Below, piece after piece: positions 23,478 to 33,068 of a DNA stretch of 64,000 nucleotides. The translations under genes and the position numbers were made by a program. The DNA is from Fragilaria crotonensis (lineage: Eukaryota; Bacillariophyta; Fragilariophyceae; Fragilariales; Fragilariaceae): positions 1 to 64,000 of the forward strand of contig JAKSYS010000193.1 in NCBI GenBank assembly GCA_022925895.1. Direction: 5' to 3'. Position 1 is the first letter of the stretch. Each line of letters begins with the position of its first letter. The notes below the pieces were generated by a model. It had not been told where the DNA came from. It ran no database searches and saw nothing but the letters and a program-made list of their open reading frames with translations.

Positions 23478-24441
23478 TTAGATCACTGGTTTGGCAGTGG
23501 GTTTGGCCGTAGGCTTGTTGGCAGTTGGGCAGGTGCTAGGTTTCTTGCGGCTGTACTTGCATATCTGAGCATCCACCCAGTTTGCAAAATACGACACCTT
23601 GGGAAAGATAAATTGATGACGATACGACCTTGGACAACTGGTAAGGTCGGAGGGGAAGCCAAGAACACCTATTTGGATATCCCTTTGAGCACTAGTAGTT
23701 TTGTCATGATCAGTGGACCTCCTTCATCACCAAAGCATAGCTCCTCCGTCCCGTTGCCTGCGCAGAAGTGTGATTTCCCCGATAAGGGAGCCATACCACT
23801 TCTTGCATGCTACCATGGACCCTTGCTTGATCGTAATCCGCTTGAGACGCTCGGGTTCTTGAAAATAAATGTCGTCCTGAGACCACGTTGACATGAAGGT
23901 CGCACCAAGACCAATGGCTGTTAGAGGGGGCGGATTGCTGGACGGAGGGACGGAAGCATTCCTGTTCAACTTTACCAGCGGCACAACCATTACGGGCTTG
24001 TCAAGAAAGATTAGCGCGATGTTGTTTTCCATGTTTGCATCATTGTATGAATATTCGAATTTGGGATGCAATACGAACTTCCTGGCCCCACGATGATACA
24101 CATCCTTGGAATGCTGGAACGACGAGGCATTCACCCACACATTGGTGCTGTTCGCATCCGAGTCGGCCACACAAGTTGGCAGCCGTTAAAACAACATCAC
24201 GAGCGACCAAAGTTCCACCGCAATAGCCATAGTATGAATAATTTGGAATGTCATCTTTCACCATCGAGATGAGCGTAAAAGTAAGGAAATCGCTTCCGAT
24301 CAGCGAAGGTTCCTCCAAGACAATCCGAGTCTCCAAGTTTCGGTTATGAGATTCTGAAGGATCGTCAGATGAGTTGCTCAAGGCGAGCTGTACTAGGAAG
24401 AGGAGAACAAGGCAAAATTCAGAGATGAAGCTTCTTGCCGT
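23478..24441 (-). pseudogene. Trypsin-fold protease homologue with lost start and changed active site
   Basis: Aligned to its neighbour at 15116-15947, the position of the start ATG reads ACG (24441) before ARRSFISEFCLVLLFLVQLAL; an internal ATG at 24381 opens the rest. The mature chain starts NRNLETRIV. Then comes CGGTLVARDVVLTAANLC (His motif degraded), ENNIALIFLDKP (Asp to Asn), and GDEGGPL (Ser to Glu). It ends YFANWVDAQICKYS and a PTAKPTAKP tail. Several frame changes separate these blocks. It shares the tail, signal peptide and 3' flank with the third copy, so the two are a duplicate pair, both inactive. The blocks remain well recognisable, so decay is fairly recent. Confidence 0.82.
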
Positions 24442-25960
24442 GATAGTAACGTTGCGACGCGATGCTGTACACCAACATTTTGTGACCTTCCGTCGGGATA
24501 TTAGTCGTTGCGGAATGAGAACCCACTCTTATCAAATGTCAAGTGTGATGAGTGGTGATTTGTGAATACTATGGGGTGGGGGATGCGACGGACGCGAGCG
24601 ACACCTTGAATGTTCAAAGTTCAAAGTGTTCTCTCTCTCGTTTTCGAAGGAAAAATACTGAGTTTCATGTCTTCTCCGAGTGTTCTCCATTTTCCATCGC
24701 ATCCAACAGTTTTACTGTACGACAGTAGACTACTAGCTAGTACTAGTACCAGGTACGAATCTTACATAGTCTCTGGCGAACTTGGAGTGTCTTACTCGGA
24801 TTATAGCACATGTGACACATGACACGTCAAGTTTCAAGCACCCCAGTCGGAAGGCGGAAGTCGTACATGTACGATAACATACGGCGGTAAAAGTACCCGT
24901 TACTGGTACCTGTAATAGTACAGTACCTTTCGCGTGCAACGTAAAATTGACTACGATTGTACACGTACTTGGACCAGGTACTACCGGTAGAGTAACTGGT
25001 ATTGTACCGGAGCGGTATTCATACGTTGACGGAACTGTGCGTGCAAGCCAATCGATTTGACGTTGATCGACACGGAATGTGCTTCCAACACTTCGTCAAT
25101 GTTTGTGACAAATCGCGAGAGCACACATTTCGTTCTCGGGCATGTTGTTGTGTGGGCTGCCTTGCAGAGATTGTCGTTTGGCTAACTAGCCTTGGCAAAC
25201 ATGATGCAGTGTTTTCATATCAACCCTCGTGTCTGAAGCGCGTTTGCGACGAGGTAGAGTAGACGTCAAACCCAGGAAACACCGGCAGTATTATAAATCT
25301 GTACACCGGAAACCAGACAATATATTTATAGTACGACGTGTCTCTCGACACTCGAAATCGGTCTCGAAGTGTGAATCAAAGTGTCCATCGAGTTTTCCGA
25401 AGACTTTCTCTTGAGCGCATCCGAAGCCGGGTCTTGCGCGGTTTCGTGATTCACAAGAAAACAATGACTCCCGTCTCACGTCCGGGAGATTTCTATCATC
25501 GAGGGGTGGGAGGCCAGGGTTTTGAAAAACAATATCGTTAGCCAAGTTTGTGAGAGCACTTCAACCTACCACTTGATAAGTATTGTAGATGCTGGCCTAG
25601 TTCCTGGTCGGTTCCTCGGTAACTAATTCTCTTCACCCGACTTTTTACTAGTTTCTTAACCATTTCTTGAGTACTGCTTGCTCTAGTGGTTCGTTGCCTT
25701 CGGGCTGCACATTGTTGTCACGTCTGTAGCATCGATGGAGCTTTTCCTTCGTTCACGAGTAACTATAGGTTGTAGGAGATAAATCCGTATTAGTTGTTGA
25801 CGCGGCTAGTACCTACGACCAGAGATCAACAAGAACAAAACTCTTTATGCAATGTGTCCAAATAGGCGCCAGACAATTGCCGTCACGTGTGTGACTTAAC
25901 GTGTCGAACGTTTCACATGGAATCGTCCCTCAACAGATGTTGGCTAGTGAAATGGCATTT
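24442..25960. other. Intergenic region, GTAC-rich left half
   Basis: About 1.5 kb without a gene I can support. Between 24730 and 25010 the tetranucleotide GTAC occurs about 13 times. From 25320 to 25560 both strands stay open (for example 25291-25545 minus) but nothing is recognisable. The right end holds the 3' flank of the F-box-like gene. Confidence 0.5.
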
Positions 25961-27634
25961 TCAACGGAGATTCTGACGAAGCTCATCGACGATTGACACA
26001 AACTTGCGATTTCGAAATCGAGTCACCACATTTCCCCTCAACTTCCCCAACTGGGCCGTGATGGAGTTCACCTTTGCTTGCCGGACTCTTGGCTCATTGC
26101 CTGCATCCAACAAAGCCACGGCATTGGTAATCGCAATCAAAACTTGAGTCAAGGGAAGAAGCTCTTGAAATGCGGCGGCAGCGACGTTACATTGTCTCGT
26201 AAACTCGGCTCGATTGTTATCTTCTTCGTCATCGTCGTCATCATTGACAGCGTTGTCATCCACCACAGACGGATTTGACTGGGCCACAAGGTCAATATAC
26301 ACAATCTTTGCCAGATCCCTGGCACACGTTTCTGTTATGAGTGGGTATTGGCGTATCATACTCACATTTTGGACAAGGACGATGGCTGCAACGACATCAG
26401 CCCAATTCCCAATCGGACGGTCAGGATCGTTGCGAGGGTTGATGGAGTAATTATTCTCCAACCACTTCATTGCACCAAACACATCACCTTGCCTTATTTC
26501 GTCCAGCATGTCACCGTTGATCGATCGAAGAGCAAAGTGCGGTTGTTCTTGTGTCCTGAAATGTTCTCGAAGACCACTCTCCCACGGGTTATTCTCGTCA
26601 AGAAAGCTAAAGTCAAGAAAGTTAGTTTCATGGAGAGTTTGCATTGCCTGGCATAGATAGTCGGCAATTTCCTGCATCTGTCTTTCAATCACTTGGTTCT
26701 GTAAACCGATCGGGTGTGATGCGAGATCATGTACGAGCTCGTCTATGAGTTCGTCCACCATGTTTGAGTAGAATACGATACACGAGAGATCCATACCAGG
26801 ACCGTCGGGGGATGGATGTCGGCATTCGTCGAAGGAACACAGAATATCTGAGTACGGGCAGTGCCTTTCCTCCAACATACCTTTAAGCCTGTTCATTAGC
26901 AGTACTGTGTCGGTCAATGATAGGCCTACTTCCTGGTAGCGATTTGCCCCTTGAACGTTGTTGTCACGAATGGATCGCCTGATGATTTCGAACGTTTTCG
27001 GTGGCCATGCCTGATCTGCTTGGTTCAAGAGAGTTTGAACTTGTTCGTTGTCCGCCGCTCCTGACGCAACATCCCATGAGATGATAGGGCCAGCTCTTTC
27101 TCCACTGGTATCTGTGAAAGGAGTCGTGAGCACATGTGCGTTCTGTCTGAACAACCTTGCTAGGCGCTTTTCCCCAGCAAGGGTCTCGTGCTGAAGGTCG
27201 ATCGCTGTCGTAATGCCGAGGAAGCAGTCCCAACACAGAAATAGTCCAAAATATGGACAGATTGTAGTGTCTGTTACTGCTGACATGCATGCCCGAGATT
27301 CGCACCTCGTCCCGTTGATGAGGCGCAAGAGACGAAGGGGTGATGGAAGGTGGATAGAAGTGTCGCTCGGGGCGTTAGTAGGTGAGGGGAGAGCCATTTC
27401 AATTACTTGGGTTACTGTTCTCTTCGCCTGCCCTCCACTCAGCAACGCACTTGACACAACATGATCATGATGGATGCGAGTACCCTGACTGTATCGTTTG
27501 CAACACATGGACAAGTGGAGAAGACCTCTGGGATTGACGAAGGAAAGCACAATCGCAAACACGCCAGGTTCCAACGAATCCAGCACACTGTCACTTTGCC
27601 GCCCGCCATCTTCGACATTGCTGTTGGAGAGCAT
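25961..27634 (-). CDS. F-box-like protein, copy 1 (intact)
   Basis: 557 residues from the ATG at 27634. Residues about 18-55 (LEPGVFAIVLSFVNPRGLLHLSMCCKRYSQ region) look like a weak F-box: Leu/Pro-rich start, VLSFV, then LLHLSMCCKRY. The remainder is not a leucine-rich or kelch repeat and I cannot name it. It contains a Cys/His set (GTRCESRACM, CPYFGLFLCWDCF, ERHCPYSDILCSFDECRH) that could bind zinc, and an acidic run (NDDDDDEEDN) near residue 450. If the F-box call is right, it would be a substrate adaptor of an SCF ubiquitin ligase; that is inference. No break is seen. A second copy lies at 42140-43815 on the same strand, and similarity extends into both flanks. Confidence 0.7.
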   Translation of the reverse strand: MLSNSNVEDGGRQSDSVLDSLEPGVFAIVLSFVNPRGLLHLSMCCKRYSQGTRIHHDHVVSSALLSGGQAKRTVTQVIEMALPSPTNAPSDTSIHLPSPLRLLRLINGTRCESRACMSAVTDTTICPYFGLFLCWDCFLGITTAIDLQHETLAGEKRLARLFRQNAHVLTTPFTDTSGERAGPIISWDVASGAADNEQVQTLLNQADQAWPPKTFEIIRRSIRDNNVQGANRYQEVGLSLTDTVLLMNRLKGMLEERHCPYSDILCSFDECRHPSPDGPGMDLSCIVFYSNMVDELIDELVHDLASHPIGLQNQVIERQMQEIADYLCQAMQTLHETNFLDFSFLDENNPWESGLREHFRTQEQPHFALRSINGDMLDEIRQGDVFGAMKWLENNYSINPRNDPDRPIGNWADVVAAIVLVQNVSMIRQYPLITETCARDLAKIVYIDLVAQSNPSVVDDNAVNDDDDDEEDNNRAEFTRQCNVAAAAFQELLPLTQVLIAITNAVALLDAGNEPRVRQAKVNSITAQLGKLRGNVVTRFRNRKFVSIVDELRQNLR

Positions 27635-28206
27635 CTGCACGGTGTTACAGCAATGAGCGCAACTCCCGTTTCAAGAGTGAGAGAGGATAAGTTGATACTT
27701 ACTCCGATTCCAGCAAGGAGGTATGTAATATCGGAGTAAACTTCCTTTTTCGGTTCGAGCAGGTCAGCATCAGGAGCGATTCCAGAATAAGTTTGTGTCC
27801 TACTGAGTACTACATTTCAGGTATCGAAGGCCATTACCAAGACTGATGTTCCTGGTACTCAGATAGAATGCGTTCTCTCCTACATTGGACATTAGGAAAC
27901 GCTCGGCAGCTTTCTGGGGTATGCATGTAATTTTCACCTGGGACATCCGGAAACAACACATCTGTTTCTAAGCAATGCGCATAGCGGATGCTCCTCTACA
28001 ACGGTGAATTAAATCAGGTTCATGTTCAGGGGGGTTCAGGCGCTTCCTTGAAAAATTGTTGCTCTTCATTAGTGCAACGCCCCCCTGATCATCAGGAGGA
28101 GGCTCGTTCCCAGAACCCCCGATGTCGCCAGCGGAGAAATGTCTCGGGACAATCCGGAACCTTCTATTGGTTTATCATATATCCTACTCCTTTTTAAATT
28201 TGGTTT
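27635..28206. other. Upstream region of F-box-like copy 1
   Basis: The part next to the gene (27635-27720) resembles the upstream of copy 2, then similarity fades. Around 28020-28120 a ggggggttc run and a gcccccctgatc run could pair as a hairpin. There is no other recognisable feature. Confidence 0.4.
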
Positions 28207-28248
28207 GTGTGTGTGTGTGTGTGTGTGTTGGGTGCTATGTATGTTACG
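28207..28248. repeat. Left copy of the (TG)n target duplication of LINE 1
   Basis: A (GT) tract of about 11 units runs straight into TTGGGTGCTATGTATG and then TTACG. The same arrangement recurs at 32398-32481 on the other side of the LINE. Confidence 0.75.
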
Positions 28249-31200
28249 TGTAGCTAGACTAAACTAGGGATGTGTGTATGAATGGGTCAGTACAACAGTG
28301 CCGTAGGCATCGCGTAGCGGTGCGCCAGTGCTATACATCCGAAAGTCGTGAATCCGGGGCGTGCGCCATGGGGATGCGTCGTTCGGCAGCGGGAGCGGCG
28401 GCAGGGGCAAAGGGGCACGTCAGTTACATGCGGTAGAGGCCGAGGCCCGCGCCGCAGTCCCAGATCGGGGAGGGGGTTCGGCGCATCGGGTTGCGATCGG
28501 CGCGGAGGCAGCGGCTCGCGGAGCGAACCAGGGCGATCGCGAGGCGCGATCGTACGAAGCCACACACTTCGGAGTACGATCGCTTCCATTTGGACGCGAG
28601 GCTGGAGGCTAGCCGCCGCGAAGCGGCGGTAGCCTCCGCGCCCTGCATCCCGTCCACCGAGAACACGAGCGGTGTGAAGGTACGGCGTCTCGCAATGCAG
28701 AGCGCGCCGTACTTGTCCTTCTTCTCCTTTTCGTGGCGCTGGAGGACCTTGACCGGGTCGGTGTTGCGATTGGAGGGGGCGTCCGTGTCGGTGACACGGA
28801 CATCAAAGATCGCCGTGGTGCCGCGGGTCCAGAATCCGTGGACAGCGATGTCGCCGCGAAGTTCTGGGGTGGGCTCGGTGCGGTTGGCGCCCGCCGTCTG
28901 CACGTCCTGACTCGTTTGGATGAGGGGCTCGTCAGAGACTGTGGAGGGGGTGTGCGCCTGTCCGCAGAGCTGTCCCCACGTCGCCACGAGGTCGTTGTGG
29001 CGGTGGAGGATCAGCCCTCCCTTGCGACAGGACATGGCGTGCTCCGTCGTGAAGCGTTCGCCACATCCGTCGCATCGGGGTGGGAGAGATGTTGGCGTCA
29101 GGCCGAAGCGGAGGCGGACGCCGTCGCGGAACTCTTCATCCGAGAGGTCGGAGCCGTTCAGAAGGCTCGGCAGGGTGGAGAGCCAGGCACCGGTCGCCGC
29201 CGACCGTACGATGCGTCGCTTCTCCAGGGGTCGCGAGTTCGCGAGGATCGCGTCCAAGCGGCTCGCGTTGACGCGAGACCGGCTCGCCTTCGCCGCGAGG
29301 CGACCTCGGGAAGCGTCTCGCCTGTGCTCCGTAGCACAGAGCCTGTCGCCCGTTACCAGGGTCCCCTGGAGGAGGGTCGTGCTCTCCTTCGACGCCGCGA
29401 AAGAGAATTCGCCTGTGGTCGTCGGGTCCGGGATGCCCAAACCGCCCAGTCGCGTCGGGAGAGCGAGGAGGGGGCGAAGTTTGGCAACCTCCTCGACCGT
29501 AGTGGCGAGGAGAGCCGGCAGGAAGACAGTCGCGATGGCAGCCTCCAGCGGTGCGAAGGCGGGCGCGATGTCTGGCGTCACGCGCTGGAGGTACTGCCAC
29601 TCCGCCTGGAGTGACTGTGACAGACCGGCGTAGGCGGTCTGTGGGTACCTCCTCGCTGCCGCCGCGAGGCGGTGGACACCCTCAATCCATTGCTGGACTT
29701 GAGGGTCCACCCAATTGGCCTCGGCGGCGCCCGATCCCACGAAGCCCCCCAGGTAGCGGTGTCCCTCCTCGTGTCGGAAGTTGAATTCCGCGAGGGACTC
29801 GAGGGCAGATGGTGGGGTCGCGAGCGGGACGATGAGAATTGACTTGTCCGGCTCGGGGAAGTAGCCCCGGCGCGGTCCAAGGGCAAGAAGGAGGCGCTGA
29901 GCCTCAGCGATGCCGTCGACAGGCCCAACCATGGCCGCGTCGTCCGCGTACCATGGCTGTGCGACTGTGGGGACGCTCGCTCGTATGGACTCGGCGAGCG
30001 GCGTCAGCGCGAGTCCATAGAGTACCATGGAGAGGGGGTCGCCCTGCGTGACCCCCTCTCGCGAGAGGATGATCTCGCAGTCCCCTCCGCGTCGTCGCAG
30101 GAGGAGTTGGGCCGAGTGCCGGTAGCAGTTGAAACTGAACCGGGCACCGTTGGCCCACCGGTGGCGCACGGTCCATAGCATGGCCTTACGGCCGAGCTCG
30201 TTGAAGCCGTTGGTCGCGTCGACCAGAAGAACGGCCGTGGCCTCCGCCGATGATATGCCCACGTCGGCTGCGATGGCCTCGAAGGCCTCGTCCAGCGTCA
30301 TGTCGGCGAGGGGGCCGGGGGGCGGCGGCTCAGCCATCGGTGGCTCGGGAGCCTGCGTGAGGGGGTCGTCGCCGGCCTGCGAGTCAGGTGGCGGTGCAGG
30401 GATCAACGAGGGGTCGGCGAAGACGTCACGCACGGCGTGTACGGCGCCTTCAATGCCGGCCTGGAGGCCGGCACACAGGTTGTAGTTGCCGCAGGCGGCG
30501 GTAGCCTGTGAGCCAATAGCCTTCAGCAGGCATTTGGCCCACAGGCGACGGTACACTTCCCCGATGCCGACCGGGCGGGTGCCCGGTTGCTTGTCAAGAG
30601 CAACGAGGCGGTTCGCCATCATGGCGCGATAAGACGCCCAAGGCGGCGAGGTGTTGGCGAGCCAGTTCGTCCAGGCCGCCATCTCCTCTCGCAGGGCCTC
30701 GGACTCCCGTCCGAAGCGAAGGAGCCAATTGGACAGGTCGACGGCATCCGTGCCGCCGGGCCCAGCGGCGCCCGGGAGTCTGGAGGCGATCGCCTCGACG
30801 TCGTCCTGTGTAATGCACACAGGGACGGGAGCAGGGAGATCGGGATAGGGCTCAAAGGCCCCGTCTTGATCTCCAACAGTGGTCGGGTCGCGGAGGGCAG
30901 GGTGCTTCTCATGAAGCACCTGCCAGACCGGTCGGCCTGCCTTCGAGCAGAGGTCGTCAGGCTGGCGGACGCCGCCGCCAGCGCGGTCGGTGAGAGTCCG
31001 CACGGCAGAACGAAGCCTGCCGGAGAGGACGCGTGCGTTGAAGGAGCGCGCTCGCGCCTCGTCGTCGGGTGGACGGGAGGAGGGTTGCCGAGAATGGACC
31101 TCCCCCTCTGCGTCGTCGACCAAGGCCTTGAAGTGGCCTTGGTCCCACAAGTCCATCCGTTGCGCGAGGCGCAAGCGAATGTCCTTGGCGCGACGCACCC

Positions 31201-32396
31201 CTGGTGTCGTCTGCAGCACAGTTGCGACGAACACCAGGGGTCGCTCCGAGTTCCAGCGGCGCTCGCGAACGCCGCGGAACTCGGCCACAAGGATGGTCAG
31301 GAAGCGCCGTCCCACCTTACCAGCCGGGGCCTGGTATCGTGTGGTGGCAAGTTGCGCCATCCGTCGCCATCGACGCTGCCAGGTAGCGTCGGTAGCGATT
31401 CCGCCGTCGAGATGGGTCCCGGCATTGTCATGCACGTGGTCCCCAAAGGCGGTATCCAGGAGGCGATCCGCCTCGGTTACGAAGTAGCCGGGCAGATCGG
31501 CTCCCGCGTCCGGCGTTACTGCCGGGCCGGGGGCCGCCTCTGGATCGTCCCGCGCATTGACGTTGGCCCTATTGGCCGCGGTCGCTGTCGCGGGGGGACA
31601 AGCAGGAATCGGGTCCTCGCCAGCGTTGGCGGCCGCCTCGTCTGTATCCGTCGGGGCGGGCAAGGAGGGGTCGTCAAGGTCGTCGTCAGGCGGCGGATTG
31701 GGTGCCCGTTCCGGCGGCTCCGGGGTCATGCCGACGTCGCCGTCGACGTCAGTCGTTGCGATTTGTTGTCGGGATGTCTGGGGAGGCACTGGTGGGGACT
31801 CGGTCGCGGTCAGAGCGGCAGCTGGTGGGGCAGATTCGGTTGCTGGGGTGTGTTCTGTGGGCGCAGTGGCGCTGGGACTGGCAAAGAAGCATCGGAGGGT
31901 CGCTGTTGTCGGCGTTGGCAGCGGCGCTCGCTTGTTCTGGCAGTTGTTGAAGCAGCTGCACGAAGTGCAGCGCCTGTTCGCAACTCGGCAGGGACAAGCG
32001 GCAGAGCGAGCTGTCGGCCGTGACAGGGCACAGGTCGACGATCTGGAGCAGTCACAGCAGCGCTGGAGGACTTGTCGCTGTCGACGCTGCGGTGGTTCAA
32101 GAGTTGAACCATCGTCTGCGTCGACGTGCGAGTTGTCATGCAACGGCTGCGGACGGACAGAGGACGGACGCTCGCGCGTTGTACCGTGAGGTACGAGCGC
32201 GCTACGCGTCAAGGAGTTTTGAATTTCCTGGCGCGCGGTTGGCAACACAAGGCGACGATGACCGACACCGTCGATCACCGCCGTTACAGCTCTGTTCGCT
32301 GTCGTTCCTCGGGCGTTGCCCCTCGCGGCACCATTCACACTCATGACACTGCACAGCAAAGTTCTCGTCGGCTTGACTTGACGACAACTCCGATGT

Positions 32397-32397
<1 letters not shown>
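28249..32397 (-). mobile_element. Non-LTR retrotransposon (LINE 1), apparently full length
   Basis: A minus-strand LINE of about 4.1 kb with a single long ORF (28424-32344), a short 5' leader and a 3' region of about 175 bp. It is bounded by direct duplications made of a (TG)n tract plus a shared 16-bp unique sequence, the hallmark of target-primed insertion. It is markedly richer in G+C than the flanks, which are AT- and GTAC-rich. No LTRs and no terminal inverted repeats are seen. No poly-A tail is visible at the 3' end. Confidence 0.85.
28424..32344 (-). CDS. LINE 1 polyprotein: CXC-like motif, reverse transcriptase, CCHC finger, nuclease-like domain
   Basis: 1306 residues from the ATG at 32344, no break. 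Residues about 85-135 carry a Cys-rich block (CCDCSRSSTC, CPCRV, CTSCSCFNNCQNK) resembling the CXC/tesmin DNA-binding motif. A Pro/Ala-rich acidic linker follows. Reverse transcriptase spans about 470-850, with FNELGRKAMLWTVR, REGVTQGDPLSM and the catalytic YADDAAM near residue 800. Near 1090 is a C-x2-C...H-x4-C finger (CDGCGERF, EHAMSC). The C-terminus has GDIAVHG, IFDVRVTD and KEKKDKY, consistent with a PD-(D/E)xK restriction-like endonuclease as in R2-type LINEs; this is by motif only. No APE endonuclease is visible. It may be active or very recently so. Confidence 0.85.
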   Translation of the reverse strand: MSVNGAARGNARGTTANRAVTAVIDGVGHRRLVLPTARQEIQNSLTRSALVPHGTTRERPSSVRPQPLHDNSHVDADDGSTLEPPQRRQRQVLQRCCDCSRSSTCALSRPTARSAACPCRVANRRCTSCSCFNNCQNKRAPLPTPTTATLRCFFASPSATAPTEHTPATESAPPAAALTATESPPVPPQTSRQQIATTDVDGDVGMTPEPPERAPNPPPDDDLDDPSLPAPTDTDEAAANAGEDPIPACPPATATAANRANVNARDDPEAAPGPAVTPDAGADLPGYFVTEADRLLDTAFGDHVHDNAGTHLDGGIATDATWQRRWRRMAQLATTRYQAPAGKVGRRFLTILVAEFRGVRERRWNSERPLVFVATVLQTTPGVRRAKDIRLRLAQRMDLWDQGHFKALVDDAEGEVHSRQPSSRPPDDEARARSFNARVLSGRLRSAVRTLTDRAGGGVRQPDDLCSKAGRPVWQVLHEKHPALRDPTTVGDQDGAFEPYPDLPAPVPVCITQDDVEAIASRLPGAAGPGGTDAVDLSNWLLRFGRESEALREEMAAWTNWLANTSPPWASYRAMMANRLVALDKQPGTRPVGIGEVYRRLWAKCLLKAIGSQATAACGNYNLCAGLQAGIEGAVHAVRDVFADPSLIPAPPPDSQAGDDPLTQAPEPPMAEPPPPGPLADMTLDEAFEAIAADVGISSAEATAVLLVDATNGFNELGRKAMLWTVRHRWANGARFSFNCYRHSAQLLLRRRGGDCEIILSREGVTQGDPLSMVLYGLALTPLAESIRASVPTVAQPWYADDAAMVGPVDGIAEAQRLLLALGPRRGYFPEPDKSILIVPLATPPSALESLAEFNFRHEEGHRYLGGFVGSGAAEANWVDPQVQQWIEGVHRLAAAARRYPQTAYAGLSQSLQAEWQYLQRVTPDIAPAFAPLEAAIATVFLPALLATTVEEVAKLRPLLALPTRLGGLGIPDPTTTGEFSFAASKESTTLLQGTLVTGDRLCATEHRRDASRGRLAAKASRSRVNASRLDAILANSRPLEKRRIVRSAATGAWLSTLPSLLNGSDLSDEEFRDGVRLRFGLTPTSLPPRCDGCGERFTTEHAMSCRKGGLILHRHNDLVATWGQLCGQAHTPSTVSDEPLIQTSQDVQTAGANRTEPTPELRGDIAVHGFWTRGTTAIFDVRVTDTDAPSNRNTDPVKVLQRHEKEKKDKYGALCIARRRTFTPLVFSVDGMQGAEATAASRRLASSLASKWKRSYSEVCGFVRSRLAIALVRSASRCLRADRNPMRRTPSPIWDCGAGLGLYRM

Positions 32398-32446
<49 letters not shown>

Positions 32447-32481
32447 GGGTGCTATGTATGTGTGTGTGTGTGTGTGTTACG
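32398..32481. repeat. Right copy of the (TG)n target duplication of LINE 1
   Basis: A longer (GT) tract (about 24 units), the shared TTGGGTGCTATGTATG, a second (TG) run, then TTACG. The length difference from the left copy is explained by microsatellite slippage. Confidence 0.75.
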
Positions 32482-33068
32482 GAGTATGACCACTCTGGGG
32501 TACTGTTGCACTGTTACGTGGATTACATGTACTACAGGTCTACAGTACATAAATCGACAGTAATTTATGTTGAAACGACAGTGTCTTACCTTACTGTAGT
32601 ACTGTACTGTACGTATTCTAAGTTACTGGATGGAATAGTCATTGAATTCGTTGTAAACAGGTTGATTCACAAATGCTACTGTAAAACATACCGTGCGATG
32701 AACTGCAATACCACTGGGGCATGAGCACAACACTGGGGGTACTGTGTACTGTACGTCATGTAGTAGCTTACGTTGGTACCAGGGTACTGCACACTCTAGA
32801 ACAAAAAATGTATGCTACTGTAGTACATATAAAAAGCGTGAGAGGAAATCATATATGACATACCTAAGATATGACTCTAGAACAGTACTTATATCGTATC
32901 AGGAAATGAAGTTATTGTATGTTGAATGTATTAGAACATACAAACACGTATGGCATTTTGTTTTTGTACTTATTTGCAGGTTCAATTATAGATTACTATG
33001 ACTACTACTACTTCCTACTACGACTATTACCGCACTACTGCTGTGATGTAACGATGCACCAATTCGGT
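32482..33068. other. AT-rich intergenic DNA with many GTAC sites
   Basis: No gene. GTAC occurs more than a dozen times between 32525 and 32915. The sequence looks like the other GTAC-rich spacers of the window. Confidence 0.5.

Noticed and set aside
28733-32023. Several long plus-strand open frames (up to 478 codons)
   Set aside because: Shadows of the GC-rich LINE 1 ORF; high GC removes stop codons on both strands.
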